Part shown: positions 23,878 to 32,330 of the stretch, one piece after another
Numbering within the stretch: position 1 is the stretch's first letter
Layout: each line of letters begins with the position of its first letter
Notes under the pieces: generated by a model
What the model was told of the DNA's origin: nothing
What the model saw: only the letters and a program-made list of their open reading frames with translations
Databases searched by the model: none
Program-made: the position numbers and the translations under genes
DNA from: an uncultured Dehalococcoidia bacterium
GTDB lineage: Bacteria > Chloroflexota > Dehalococcoidia > Lucifugimonadales > UBA1123
Direction of reading: 5' to 3'
Length of the DNA stretch: 64,000 nucleotides
Assembly: GCA_951812505.1 (NCBI GenBank)
Contig: CATOSI010000003.1
Coordinates: 496,001-560,000 of the forward strand

Positions 23878-24768
23878 TCAAGATGCGCCCCACTGGCCTA
23901 TGTCCGTAAGCCAGTCCGCAATCGCCTCTCCTATCTCTTCGGGGGAGTCTTCCTGAACGAAGTGGACTCCCCTGACCGTGACCTCTCGCTGATTCGGCCA
24001 AGTTCGGCAGAACTCGCGCTGCTCGCCGGTGAGAATCGCCCCGGGCTCGGCGTTCACGAACAGCTTGGGGATGTCGTTTTGCGACAGCCAGGACGAGTAG
24101 GCATCAACTATCTCGACCACGTCGGCGGGCTCGCCGTCCAGCGGAATGTCGCGCGGCCAGGATAGCGTTGGCCTGCGCGACTCGCCGGGTTCGATGTATG
24201 GCTTGCGATAGACGTTCATCTCCTCGTCGCTCAGGTCTCGGATTATGCTGCCCGGCAGCACTCGCTCGACGAAGACGTTGTTGTCCAGGACCATCTGCTC
24301 GCCCGCGTCGGAACGGAATCCCTGAAATACGCGGCGGGCGGCCTCGGGCCACTGATCCCAGCTGAGGCTCTGCACGATTGCCTCCATGTAGGCGATGCCG
24401 GCGACACGCTCCGGGTGCCTGTGTGCCCAGTGGAACGCGAGCGCCGAACCCCAGTCGTGGCAGACCAGTATCATGTCGCTGTCGAGTCCGAGGGTGTCGA
24501 ACCAGGCGTCCAGGTATCGCGCGTGCTCAACGAACCTGTAGGTGCCGGAGGTCATCTTGCCGGAGTCCCCCATGCCGACGAGGTCGGGAGCAAGGCAGCG
24601 CGCGCCGCTCTGAACGTGGGGGATTATATTGCGCCACAGGTAGGAACTCGTCGGGTTGCCGTGCAGGAAGACTACGGGCGCACCCTCGCCGGTGTCCACG
24701 TAGGATATTTCGGTGTGGAGCACAGGGGCGCGCTTTCGGGGATGTGGGTCAAGAGATGAGATGGGCAT
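23878..24768 (-). CDS. dhaA: Haloalkane dehalogenase (HLD-II type)
   Basis: 296 residues of the alpha/beta-hydrolase fold. All five catalytic positions of the DhaA group are visible: N38 in [12 protein letters not shown], nucleophile D105 and halide-holding W106 in [12 protein letters not shown], acid E129 in AYMEAI, and H269 in [10 protein letters not shown]. Numbering and wording closely follow Rhodococcus DhaA (N41, D106, W107, E130, H272), so hydrolysis of haloalkanes to alcohols is a solid prediction. The frame is open to 24870, but the ATG at 24768 matches the family start and avoids overlap with the upstream gene. It lies 86 bp downstream of a large VWA-propeller lipoprotein on the same strand. 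No alcohol or aldehyde dehydrogenase gene is adjacent. Confidence 0.93.
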   Translation of the reverse strand: MPISSLDPHPRKRAPVLHTEISYVDTGEGAPVVFLHGNPTSSYLWRNIIPHVQSGARCLAPDLVGMGDSGKMTSGTYRFVEHARYLDAWFDTLGLDSDMILVCHDWGSALAFHWAHRHPERVAGIAYMEAIVQSLSWDQWPEAARRVFQGFRSDAGEQMVLDNNVFVERVLPGSIIRDLSDEEMNVYRKPYIEPGESRRPTLSWPRDIPLDGEPADVVEIVDAYSSWLSQNDIPKLFVNAEPGAILTGEQREFCRTWPNQREVTVRGVHFVQEDSPEEIGEAIADWLTDIGQWGAS

Positions 24769-24854
24769 GGAGACGTGGTCCTGAAACGTTTCTGTGATGC
24801 AGGGTGTTCCAATCGGGGTTCGGACGGTCTCGAACTGAGACAACGGAGAACGAA

Positions 24855-27479
24855 TTAAGGGGTTGTCCAAGATGGCGCTCTATCGGCGCTGTCATTGTCA
24901 GTCAGCCTGGTGAGTTCACTACCGTCGGAGCGCATGATGTATATCTCGCTGTTCCCGTCTCGTTCAGAACGGAACGCTATCCACCGACCGTCGGGAGACC
25001 ATGTGGGATACCAATCAGATGCTGGATGGTAGGTGAGTCTGGTGATGCCGGAGCCGTCGGAGTTCATCACGTATATCTCGCTGTTGCCATCTTCTCTCTC
25101 AGATCGAAAGGCTATGCGCCGACCATCCGGAGACCATCTTGCAACTCTATCTGTCTCAGGATGGTCAGTGAGTCTGGTGATGCCGGAGCCGTCGGGGTTC
25201 ATCACGTATATCTCGCTGTTCCCGTCTCGTTCAGAATGAAACGCTATGCGCTGGCCGTCAGGGGACCAAGAGGGGAACACGTCAAGTTCTGGATAATTGG
25301 TGAGTCTTGTGATGTCGGAGCCGTCGGGGTTCATCACGTATATCTCGCTGTTCCCGTCTCGTTCAGATTGGAACGCTATGCGCTGGCCGTCAGGGGACCA
25401 AGAGGGGACTCTATCTGTCTCTGGATGGTTGGTGAGTCTTGTGATGTCGGAGCCGTCGGCGTTCATCACGTATATCTCGCTGTTCCCGTCTCGATCAGAA
25501 TAGAACGCTATGCGCTGGCCGTCAGGGGACCAAGAGGGGTATGCATCAGATGCTGGATGGTTGGTGAGTCTTGTGATGTCGGAGCCGTCGGCGTTCATCA
25601 CGTATATCTCCCAATTCTCGTCTCGTCCAGAATGGAACGCTATGCGCCCGGACGGTGGAGGGGGCGGAGCTACGGCGATGTGTGTCGTGTGTGAGAGGAA
25701 CTTCCCAGCCGTGTAGATAGAGTTGTCAAACTCGATAGGTATCTCATAAGTCTGCTCGGTGACGCCGGATACGGCCAGCTTGAACATGGGGCCGAAGTTG
25801 CCGAATTCGAGGGGTTCGGAAGAGGAAGCCTCATAGAATCCGGTGGAGTCGGGGCCGGAGAGCATCCAGCCGTCGAGCAGGCCACCGTTGCGCCGCGAGA
25901 CCGTTTCGACTTCGACCGGGTTGGAGGTGTCGAACCTGAATCGTATGCGGTCTATGTTCCTGGGTATATGGAGTGCGCGCATAAACAGTGTGGAGCGATT
26001 GTTCGCATGATCGAGCGAGGGCGGGTCGAAGTCAATCACGCCCCGGTTGTCAGGACCGAAGAATAGGGCGACATCGAAGGGTCCGACATCCGTCGAGCCC
26101 CAGATATCCTCCACCTTTACACCTATCCCAACTTCATATTCGCCCGTTCTGCGGAGCGTGATGTAGCTGAGTTGGTACTGTCCGCGCAGGTCGCTCACCA
26201 GCAACTGAAGCTGCTCCTGAAGCAGGGATATGTCGCTCGCGTCGTAGTATCCACCGCCGGTAGTTTCCGCAATCTCACGCAGCTGAGCCTTCTGGAAAAC
26301 CTCGCCTACGCCCAAGGCGTATAGCTGGACGTTTCTATCTTGGGCGAATCGCCGTGCGGCGTCGCGGTCTTTGACGCTGCTGGTGTCGCGTCCGTCCGAC
26401 AGGAATACCAACGCCCTGACCGCCCTGGGGTTTTCCTGAACGGTGGAAAAGAGTCCTGAACCGGTGACAACGCTGTCCCATACTCGCGAGGAGCCGGGAT
26501 CGAATGAGCTATCCGCGAAGCGCGCCACGCTTTCGCGGATAGCCGCGCGGTCGGTGGTGAGAGCGGACAGGACGCCCGGTTCCGAGTTTCTGTCGTGGAA
26601 CTCCACCACACCTATTCGGTGTGTGCTCGGCAGCACGGCGAGCGCAGCATCGAACGCACTGCGCATGGCTTGTACGCCACTGTTGCCATTCGGAAGACGC
26701 GCTTCGGACATGCTATTCGTGAAGTCAAGCGCGAACACCACCTCCAGGTCTATGTTCTCGGCGGTGTGAACGAAGAAACTGGTCTCGGTATAGTCAATCT
26801 CCTCCCAGTCGTCGGTTCCGGGGCCGCGCTCGAACACCCTGGTTTCGCGTTCGATCTCCTCAGCGGGCAGCACAATCGCGTGTCCGCGCTGGTCGCGAAG
26901 CGAGAATACCACCTGAACCTGGCTCGGCAGGTTTGTGGAAGTTACGAGCCCCGTGAAGTTGACCTCCTCTATAGGTACAGGAGTCGGGGTCGGAGGGACG
27001 GTTGGGGTGGTGATTGGCGTATTGGTCGGGGTCGGAGGGACGGTTGGGGTGATGATTGGCGTATTGGTTGAGGTTGGAGCCGGGGTGTTGGTCGGGGCCG
27101 TGATTGGCGTATTGGTTGGGGTTGGAGACGGCGTGTTGGTTGGAGCCGTGATTGGCGTATTAGTCAGGGTCGGAGGGACGGTCGGAACGGGGGTGGGGGT
27201 GTTGGTTGGAGCCGTGATTGGCGTATTGGTGGGCGTCGGCGTGTTGGTTGGAGCCGTGATTGGCGTATTAGTCAGGGTCGGAGGGACGGTCGGAATGGGG
27301 GTGGAGGTGTTGGTTGGAGCCGACGCCGGATTCGATGTCTCCTCCAATGCCTTTGCGACACGCGCTTCGACTGTGGCTTCTATATCGGGTTCGGGCGTGG
27401 GACTGCCGCTGTCTCCACATGACGCAATCAGCCATAGAATCAGCAGACTGAAGGCTATGGCTATGCTACGATTCATCAT
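24855..27479 (-). CDS. Lipoprotein: T/P-rich stalk, VWA domain and TolB-like six-repeat propeller
   Basis: 874 residues. A lipobox LIASC puts the lipid on Cys21. Residues about 50-165 are a Thr/Pro/Asn-rich stalk built from a tandem unit. A von Willebrand A domain follows (about 245-430): the metal site begins FALDFTNS (Thr in place of the usual first Ser), with [11 protein letters not shown] and [10 protein letters not shown] later. A beta-rich region precedes six WD40-like PD40 repeats of about 43 residues (608-870), each of the form YVMNxDGSxITRLTxHP...PSWSPDG.RIAF, so a six-bladed propeller is possible. The repeats are nearly identical in DNA. Likely an outer-surface adhesion or matrix-binding protein. 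Upstream of the haloalkane dehalogenase on the same strand. Confidence 0.9.
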   Translation of the reverse strand: MMNRSIAIAFSLLILWLIASCGDSGSPTPEPDIEATVEARVAKALEETSNPASAPTNTSTPIPTVPPTLTNTPITAPTNTPTPTNTPITAPTNTPTPVPTVPPTLTNTPITAPTNTPSPTPTNTPITAPTNTPAPTSTNTPIITPTVPPTPTNTPITTPTVPPTPTPVPIEEVNFTGLVTSTNLPSQVQVVFSLRDQRGHAIVLPAEEIERETRVFERGPGTDDWEEIDYTETSFFVHTAENIDLEVVFALDFTNSMSEARLPNGNSGVQAMRSAFDAALAVLPSTHRIGVVEFHDRNSEPGVLSALTTDRAAIRESVARFADSSFDPGSSRVWDSVVTGSGLFSTVQENPRAVRALVFLSDGRDTSSVKDRDAARRFAQDRNVQLYALGVGEVFQKAQLREIAETTGGGYYDASDISLLQEQLQLLVSDLRGQYQLSYITLRRTGEYEVGIGVKVEDIWGSTDVGPFDVALFFGPDNRGVIDFDPPSLDHANNRSTLFMRALHIPRNIDRIRFRFDTSNPVEVETVSRRNGGLLDGWMLSGPDSTGFYEASSSEPLEFGNFGPMFKLAVSGVTEQTYEIPIEFDNSIYTAGKFLSHTTHIAVAPPPPPSGRIAFHSGRDENWEIYVMNADGSDITRLTNHPASDAYPSWSPDGQRIAFYSDRDGNSEIYVMNADGSDITRLTNHPETDRVPSWSPDGQRIAFQSERDGNSEIYVMNPDGSDITRLTNYPELDVFPSWSPDGQRIAFHSERDGNSEIYVMNPDGSGITRLTDHPETDRVARWSPDGRRIAFRSEREDGNSEIYVMNSDGSGITRLTYHPASDWYPTWSPDGRWIAFRSERDGNSEIYIMRSDGSELTRLTDNDSADRAPSWTTP
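24885..25660. repeat. Tandem coding repeats (propeller blades)
   Basis: Six units of about 129 bases that encode the PD40 repeats. Blocks such as GTGAGTCTTGTGATGTCGGA and CACGTATATCTCGCTGTTCC recur almost unchanged, including synonymous positions, which points to recent duplication or gene conversion. Confidence 0.88.
26985..27330. repeat. Tandem coding repeats (Thr/Pro stalk)
   Basis: Short units such as GCCGTGATTGGCGTATT and GTCGGAGGGACGGTCGG alternate to encode the Thr/Pro-rich stalk of the lipoprotein. The array is likely variable in length between strains. Confidence 0.85.
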
Positions 27480-27573
27480 AGGAAACTACTCAAGGGGCAA
27501 CCCGAAGGGATTGGCGGCTTGTTCGGTCTTCTCGCGATCATCCCTCCAATACCCGATTCCGAAAAGTGACTGG

Positions 27574-27939
27574 TTAGTCGTCGTACTGGGTGGTCTCGCT
27601 GCCGGTGCCGGTGAGTGAGATGTGGGAGAAGTCTTTGCCGTCAACGGCTCCGTGCCAGTGTTTTTCACCAGACGGGATGAAGGCGGTGTCGCCCTCGGTT
27701 ATGACTATCTCCTCGTCCTCGGTGGCGACGATGCCCTCACCGCCGGTCACGAAGAGGACCTGGTCGGTGGTGTGGGAGTGGAACTTGTTCTTCGCGCCGT
27801 CGTAGAAGTTGACCTGGGCAAAGTTGAAGAAGTTGCTCTGTGCACCGACTATGGGCTGACGGCTGACGGGGCCGCCGTAGAACAGCGGGGCATTGGTTGC
27901 GTCTTCTTCGGGGACTGATCCGTTCTTGATTACTTCCAT
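27574..27939 (-). CDS. Cupin domain protein
   Basis: 121 residues forming one small beta barrel. Cupin motif 1 is seen in FHSHTTDQVLFVTGGEG (His pair and Gln/Glu-position ligand) and motif 2 in FIPSGEKHWHGA. Single-domain cupins of this kind are metal-dependent isomerases, dioxygenases or sensors of small molecules; the specific role is unknown. It starts with ATG preceded by GGAGAGAAACCCC. It lies alone between the aroH end and the VWA lipoprotein on the minus strand; 94 bp separate it from the latter gene's start. Confidence 0.88.
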   Translation of the reverse strand: MEVIKNGSVPEEDATNAPLFYGGPVSRQPIVGAQSNFFNFAQVNFYDGAKNKFHSHTTDQVLFVTGGEGIVATEDEEIVITEGDTAFIPSGEKHWHGAVDGKDFSHISLTGTGSETTQYDD

Positions 27940-27950
27940 GGGGTTTCTCT

Positions 27951-27983
27951 CCTAGTTCTTAGTTTTCAGTTTTCAGTCGTCAG
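27951..27983. repeat. AGTTTTCAGT-type short dispersed repeat
   Basis: Two and a half tandem AGTTTTCAGT units in the gap between the cupin and chorismate mutase genes. Confidence 0.65.
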
Positions 27984-28056
27984 TTTATGCCCTCACCTCA
28001 GTCCTATTCCATTCAGGAGAGGAGGCTTCGTCTTTTGCGTCGCTATTCTTTACGGG

Positions 28057-28434
28057 TCAAGGCTCAGCCTTGCCGTCGCGTGTGCGGAGGTTTGCCGCGT
28101 CGCGCAGGTAGATGCGTTTGAGTTCTTCGGGACGCTTGTCGGTGTTGACGAGAATCATGACGCGGATGCAGCGCTCCTGACCTCCGGGCACGTTCATCTC
28201 GTTGCCACACATCATGGCGACCTCGGTCCAGCCCATGTGTACGCGGGCGGCAACGGCGGGGAATTCAGCGTCGAGGTCATTTGTGGCGCTGAACGTGACA
28301 GCAGCTATATCGTCGGCGCTGACGTCGTTTGCCTTGACCAACTCTTCCAGTAGTTCGCGTGTGGCGTCCAGAATCGCTTCCCTGTCGTTCGAATCGGCGG
28401 TGGTAGCGCCTCGGATTCCCCTTACCTTGCTCAA
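28057..28434 (-). CDS. aroH: Chorismate mutase, AroH type
   Basis: 125 residues, the usual length of the monofunctional AroH-type (pseudo-alpha/beta barrel, trimeric) chorismate mutase, which makes prephenate for Phe and Tyr. Family landmarks are VRGIRGATTADSNDREAI (Arg6-like substrate arginine), VTFSATNDLDAEFPAVAAR and the C-terminal RCIRVMILVNT with the active-site Arg. The start is a TTG at 28434, one base after the trpA stop (TAG-A-TTG), with AGGGG 9 bases upstream inside trpA. The longer open frame upstream runs inside trpA and has no family similarity. Tight coupling with trpA implies coordinated aromatic amino acid synthesis. Confidence 0.93.
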   Translation of the reverse strand: MSKVRGIRGATTADSNDREAILDATRELLEELVKANDVSADDIAAVTFSATNDLDAEFPAVAARVHMGWTEVAMMCGNEMNVPGGQERCIRVMILVNTDKRPEELKRIYLRDAANLRTRDGKAEP

Positions 28435-28435
28435 T

Positions 28436-29242
28436 CTAGCTGCCCCTGTCGTTAGTTCCTCTGAGTGAGTGTATGAAGTCTCGCGCAGTGTCGAGTTTGC
28501 GGTCCTCGGGCGCCCTTTCGACGGCATCAATGAGTGCGCTTGCCAAAATAGCCCCGTCCGCGTAAGTGGCGATCTCCTCAAGATGTTCTCGCCGCGATAC
28601 GCCAAATCCGACAAGTAGGGGAAGGTCGGTATATCGCCTGATGCGTTCGACGAGTGCAGGCGTTGACTGTGAACTCAGTCTGCGCGCGCCTGTAACCCCG
28701 GTAAAGTTAACGCAGTATATAAACCCGCGCGCCGATTCGCAAGCGTCGCGTATTCGCTCGTCGGAGCTTGTGGGGGCCAGGAGCGGGATCAGGTGAATGC
28801 CGTGGGTCGCGGCCATTTCGGATAGCTGCGCGGACTCCTCGGTGGGCAGGTCCGGGACTATCATGCCATCCATGCCGGCGATGGCGGCATCGTCGAGAAA
28901 CCTCTCGAGGCCATAGTGTAGGAATGGGTTGTAGTAGCCCATGAGTATCAGCGGGGCGTCCACTCCTCCGTCCCGGAGGTTCTTCACGGTCTCGATGCAC
29001 GTGGAGACTGTGACGCCGTTCTGGAGTGCGCGATAGCTGGTCATTTGTACGGTGGGGCCATCGGCGAGCGGGTCGCTGAACGGCACGCCAAGTTCGAGCA
29101 TATCGCCACCGGATTCCAGGAGGACGCGGGCTAGCGATTCGGAAGTAGGAATATCGGGGAAGCCGATGGTGACGAATGGGCCGAGCGCCTGCTGTCCGTT
29201 CTCGCGAAGTCTGCTTAGGGTCGTGTCAATTCTGTTGGGCAT
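28436..29242 (-). CDS. trpA: Tryptophan synthase alpha chain
   Basis: 268 residues, full length. TrpA cleaves indole-3-glycerol phosphate to indole and glyceraldehyde-3-phosphate and normally works in an alpha2beta2 complex with TrpB. The catalytic Glu is in LELGVPFSDPLADGP (about 51-65) and the catalytic Asp in GMDGMIVPDLPTEES (about 124-138); the phosphate loop is LLVGFGVSRREH (about 209-220). The neighbours on the same strand are a CPBP protease upstream (12 bp) and aroH downstream (1 bp), not trpB; the beta subunit must be elsewhere in the genome. Start ATG at 29242. Confidence 0.96.
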   Translation of the reverse strand: MPNRIDTTLSRLRENGQQALGPFVTIGFPDIPTSESLARVLLESGGDMLELGVPFSDPLADGPTVQMTSYRALQNGVTVSTCIETVKNLRDGGVDAPLILMGYYNPFLHYGLERFLDDAAIAGMDGMIVPDLPTEESAQLSEMAATHGIHLIPLLAPTSSDERIRDACESARGFIYCVNFTGVTGARRLSSQSTPALVERIRRYTDLPLLVGFGVSRREHLEEIATYADGAILASALIDAVERAPEDRKLDTARDFIHSLRGTNDRGS

Positions 29243-29254
29243 TTCGAACGTTCC

Positions 29255-30055
29255 TTATAACATGCCTAGCCCATCCCCCACGCGGCTGCCCACTTCAGGC
29301 AGAGCGAATTTGGAGGCAAGCAGGGCGATCAGATTTTGTGCGGAGTGGGCAGCCATAGGTATCCATATTGATCCGGTTGTATGGTACACGAGCGCGAACA
29401 GTACTCCGGTAACGAATATCGGAATAATCGTGGCCACGGAGAAGTGCACGAGCGCGAAGAGCGCCGCGCTCAAGACCACACCGACAAGCAATCCATATCT
29501 CACAGCGAGGCCGGCGAACAGGAAGCCCCTGAAGAAGACTTCCTCCACGAACGGCACCCACACGCCGAGGGCAATTGCGGTCAGTAAGATGTACGCTCCG
29601 TCTCCAGCGAGTCCGGTGGGCAACTGCTCAGGGACCAACACGTCGAATCCGAGAGTTGAGGCGACGAAAGCATAGGTGGCAGTGAATGCCAGGCTCCCCA
29701 ACAGGGCAGCGACCGCGAGCAGGAATGACTTCCCGTGCGCTGGCAATCTGAGGCCTGCAGCAGCCCATGGCAGTCTGTGCTTCTTGACGACTATCAGCCA
29801 TACGGCAAGCAGTAAGACGCTCTCGGCCAGCGCGGCCAGCCACGCCAGCAGGGACAACTCACGTTCCCACCGGTCGGCGGATGCCACACCACCTACCGCC
29901 AGGAAGAACACTCCGAATGCGCCGAGGCAGATAGCGGACGCCAGAGCTATGTCTCCGACGCTCCATTGGACGTGGGAGCGTTCATCATGGATAGTCAAGT
30001 TGGGCCACCTTTTGACGATATAGTAGCGAAGTCCGTCAGCTATTGAGCCAGTCAA
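29255..30055 (-). CDS. CPBP family intramembrane metalloprotease
   Basis: 266 residues, about seven predicted membrane helices. The Abi/CPBP motifs are all seen: PFVEEVFFRGFLFAGLA (about 166-182, paired Glu and Arg), SAALFALVHFS (His) and the C-terminal HSAQNLIALL. Such proteases include CAAX-processing Rce1 relatives and bacteriocin-immunity proteins; substrates in this lineage are unknown. The frame begins with TTG at 30055, overlapping the upstream MBL gene by 20 bases; an internal TTG at 29998 with AAAGGTGG six bases ahead is an equally good start and would remove the overlap. It is probably co-transcribed with the MBL gene and with trpA. Confidence 0.88.
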   Translation of the reverse strand: MTGSIADGLRYYIVKRWPNLTIHDERSHVQWSVGDIALASAICLGAFGVFFLAVGGVASADRWERELSLLAWLAALAESVLLLAVWLIVVKKHRLPWAAAGLRLPAHGKSFLLAVAALLGSLAFTATYAFVASTLGFDVLVPEQLPTGLAGDGAYILLTAIALGVWVPFVEEVFFRGFLFAGLAVRYGLLVGVVLSAALFALVHFSVATIIPIFVTGVLFALVYHTTGSIWIPMAAHSAQNLIALLASKFALPEVGSRVGDGLGML

Positions 30056-30677
30056 CGTCGCCTTGCAGATCGTCGGGGTGCTCCTTGGAAGCGAACACTT
30101 CGTATTTGCCCTGCTCGGTGGTCAGGTCGCCCACATCGCCGTGCCCGGGGAAGAATTCTCCGATTCCTTCCAGAGTGAAGAGCCTGCCCGTAATGCTTCC
30201 GATGAGCTGCTTAAGGTTCTCAGGGCTTCCAGTCCTGCCCGGACCGTTGGGGAAGAGTGTGTCTCCGGTGAACAGGTGGGGGCCGAAGGTGAAGCAGGTG
30301 GAGCCGGGTGTGTGACCGGGTGTGTGTATGGCAGTCAGAGTTACGCTTCCGGCGCTGATCTCGTCGCCGTCGGCGATTCTGATCTGGGGCGCGTCGTCGA
30401 GCTGGTCGGCGTCGTTCTGGCCTATGCCCACGGGCGCACCAAGTGCAGAAGCGACCTCCTTGAGTCCTTCGATATGGTCCCAGTGGTTGTGCGTGATGAG
30501 TATCGCCTTGACATCGGTCTGCTGCGCCGCCTGGATGAGAGCGCCCGGGTCGGGGGGCGCGTCAATGACGATGCTCTCGTTGGTCTCGGGGCAGACTACT
30601 ATGTAGGCGTTGTTTCCGTAGGGTCCGCACTGGATCATATGAATTGCTACGGTGTCATCCTGGAAGTGAACTGTCAT
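30036..30677 (-). CDS. MBL-fold metallohydrolase (glyoxalase II-like)
   Basis: 213 residues. The Zn-binding motif is THNHWDH (about 62-68), with later ligands in HTPGHTPGSTCF and FTGDTLFPNGPGRT and the final His in FFPGHGD (about 175-181), a complete two-zinc set as in glyoxalase II and related thioesterases. Typical roles are hydrolysis of S-lactoylglutathione-like or other thioesters; this subset is often called hydroxyacylglutathione hydrolase. The ATG is preceded by AGGAGG, and a minus-strand extended -10 lies 35-45 bases upstream, so this gene heads the MBL - CPBP - trpA - aroH unit. Confidence 0.9.
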   Translation of the reverse strand: MTVHFQDDTVAIHMIQCGPYGNNAYIVVCPETNESIVIDAPPDPGALIQAAQQTDVKAILITHNHWDHIEGLKEVASALGAPVGIGQNDADQLDDAPQIRIADGDEISAGSVTLTAIHTPGHTPGSTCFTFGPHLFTGDTLFPNGPGRTGSPENLKQLIGSITGRLFTLEGIGEFFPGHGDVGDLTTEQGKYEVFASKEHPDDLQGDVDWLNS

Positions 30678-30710
30678 GTATTCCTCCTGATCGGTGTTGT
30701 TTCGATGGTG

Positions 30711-30719
30711 ATTATAGCA
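30711..30719 (-). promoter_or_regulatory. Extended -10 promoter of the MBL-CPBP-trpA-aroH unit
   Basis: TGCTATAAT on the minus strand, a perfect extended -10 with initiation expected near 30704, about 27 bases before the MBL start codon. Confidence 0.55.
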
Positions 30720-30806
30720 GTTGGCGGACGGCGGTTTTCAGTGAGGGGCCAGGCGGCGTTTATTGAGAGCCGAGTTATAGGCTAGGCATATACAGAAGAT
30801 ATTCGC

Positions 30807-30815
30807 TGGTATAAT
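30807..30815 (+). promoter_or_regulatory. Extended -10 promoter of the small 86-residue gene
   Basis: TGGTATAAT on the plus strand, 48 bases before the ATG at 30864. Divergent from the promoter at 30711. Confidence 0.5.
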
Positions 30816-30863
30816 TCGAGGTAGGGTACGAGCCGTAATTGAATAGCTGTTATGAGGTACCGG

Positions 30864-31124
30864 ATGAGTGAATTCGGATTGAATGTAAAGACAGACAGTG
30901 GTGGGAAGCGAGTGGAACTGGAGTGTGAGCATCAGAACGGGTTGCTGTACGTGGTTCCGGCGGAGTCGTCGTGGGTGTGTACGGAGGAATTGATGCACGC
31001 GCACGCGATGGCGGGGTTCTTCAGACAACTGATGGAGCTCGAAGATTCGAGAGTGGAAGAGTTGATGCAGCGGTGGGGGTTGTACTACCGTCCGAGGCCG
31101 CTTGCGGAGTCAGGCGCGGAATAG
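30864..31124 (+). CDS. Small hypothetical protein
   Basis: 86 residues from the second of two in-frame ATGs, chosen because GAGG is placed six bases ahead of it. The sequence has coding-like third positions and a protein-like pattern (FGLNVKTDSGGKRVELECEHQ at the start, then a Glu/Met-rich helix ELEDSRVEELMQRWGLYYRP). Its own extended -10 promoter stands upstream. Two cysteines (ECEH and WVCTEE) are far apart; no motif or family recognised. The stop is five bases from the convergent GT87-like gene. Confidence 0.65.
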   Translation: MSEFGLNVKTDSGGKRVELECEHQNGLLYVVPAESSWVCTEELMHAHAMAGFFRQLMELEDSRVEELMQRWGLYYRPRPLAESGAE

Positions 31125-31129
31125 GCTAT

Positions 31130-32320
31130 TCAGGGTTTGGAATTCGGGCAGTGTTTGGCGGAAGATCGTGATTCGTATCGCATCACCGCCGCCAGCATCG
31201 CCAGGAGAATCACAAACGTGGGCAGCCCCACCCAGTCACGGAGGAAACCCCACTGTCCCGCTAGCCCTACCCCTACTTTCACGAACTCACCTGCCACTTC
31301 CTCTCTGGCGTAATAATGAGTCACGAGATACAGCGCTCCCATGAACGCGGTCCATGCCAGACACACGACTAAAGCGCCACTGAGCAGCCTGTCGCTATGC
31401 GGAAGCCTGTGCGCGTACCATAGACCAGCGACAAGCGGAACGACCAAGAAGAACTGTTGGTGCCCCACCTTGTATAACAGGAGAGTCACCAGTATTCCCG
31501 CAAGTGCTCCCGACACAACAGGGAGACGCCACTTCCACGCCAGAGCGAAGATCAGGCCACCGCCTATCGCCATCGCAGGCAGGCTCAGATGATCAACGTC
31601 ATCTATCCATGGAACGGCATCGCCTCGCAAGAATCGGAAGATCGAGAGCATTTTCGATCCTCTGCCAGAGTTATGGGCTATCGAGTGGAAAGTCGACTCT
31701 CCCCACACAAGAAAGCTGAATGCAAGACCGGCCGCTATGAGAGCGGCGAATGTCGTCAGAAATCGCCAATCGATCCTTCGGCCGTCCAAGGCCATAAATG
31801 GTGCAAAGATGACTGGATATACCTTCAGAATTACCGCGACTGCCAAGACGACCGCTGCGACCGAGCGCCGGTCACTCTGATGCAGTGCAAGAGCGGCGAG
31901 GCAAAGCGCTGCAACCAATGAATCCACTGAGCCATAAACGACCCCGAATGACCAGAAGAGCGGATTGAAAGGTAGTGCAGCCAACCAGAAAATCAGCCAA
32001 GGTAGAGTGATTCCCCGACGTACAAGTTGATATACCAGGTACCAACTACTGACCTGCCAGGAGAAGACAAAAACCACCTTGGGCAAAAGGGGGTGAACTG
32101 CGAAAAAGGCGGCGAGTAAATTGTATGCCGGGCCGTATGTGTTGCTGGAGGACCAAGGGTCTCCTCCAGACAGCACCAGATCCCACTGTGTCACATAAGC
32201 AGAGTAGTCGTGCCTCGCGCCAGTAAACAAGGCAGCGGCCATCGCAGTGAGGACAGTAGCAGCAGCAACCACCGACCAAATATACGATGGCAGAGCGGTA
32301 TGACGAACGCTGACTGGCAA
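31130..32320 (-). CDS. GT87/DUF2029-like polyprenyl-phosphate mannosyltransferase
   Basis: 396 residues with about ten hydrophobic helices, typical of GT-C glycosyltransferases. After the first helix comes TGARHDYSAYVTQWDLVLSGGDPW, whose acidic/Trp-rich loop is the expected catalytic loop, and TYGPAYNLLAAFF. A second landmark is KVYPVIFAPFMALDGRR. The family uses polyprenyl-phosphate sugars to build lipoglycans or arabinogalactan-like polymers on the outer face. A TPR protein begins 10 bp upstream on the same strand, so the two are likely one transcript. Substrate not determined. Confidence 0.82.
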   Translation of the reverse strand: MPVSVRHTALPSYIWSVVAAATVLTAMAAALFTGARHDYSAYVTQWDLVLSGGDPWSSSNTYGPAYNLLAAFFAVHPLLPKVVFVFSWQVSSWYLVYQLVRRGITLPWLIFWLAALPFNPLFWSFGVVYGSVDSLVAALCLAALALHQSDRRSVAAVVLAVAVILKVYPVIFAPFMALDGRRIDWRFLTTFAALIAAGLAFSFLVWGESTFHSIAHNSGRGSKMLSIFRFLRGDAVPWIDDVDHLSLPAMAIGGGLIFALAWKWRLPVVSGALAGILVTLLLYKVGHQQFFLVVPLVAGLWYAHRLPHSDRLLSGALVVCLAWTAFMGALYLVTHYYAREEVAGEFVKVGVGLAGQWGFLRDWVGLPTFVILLAMLAAVMRYESRSSAKHCPNSKP

Positions 32321-32330
32321 CCGTCGTGTG

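Noticed and set aside
24885-25660. Regularly spaced repeats that might suggest a CRISPR array
   Set aside because: The units are about 129 bases long, in frame, and encode propeller blades; there are no unique 30-base spacers.
26935-27618. A Gly/Val-rich open frame on the plus strand near the lipoprotein stalk
   Set aside because: It is the reverse of the Thr/Pro-rich repeat and has no independent support.
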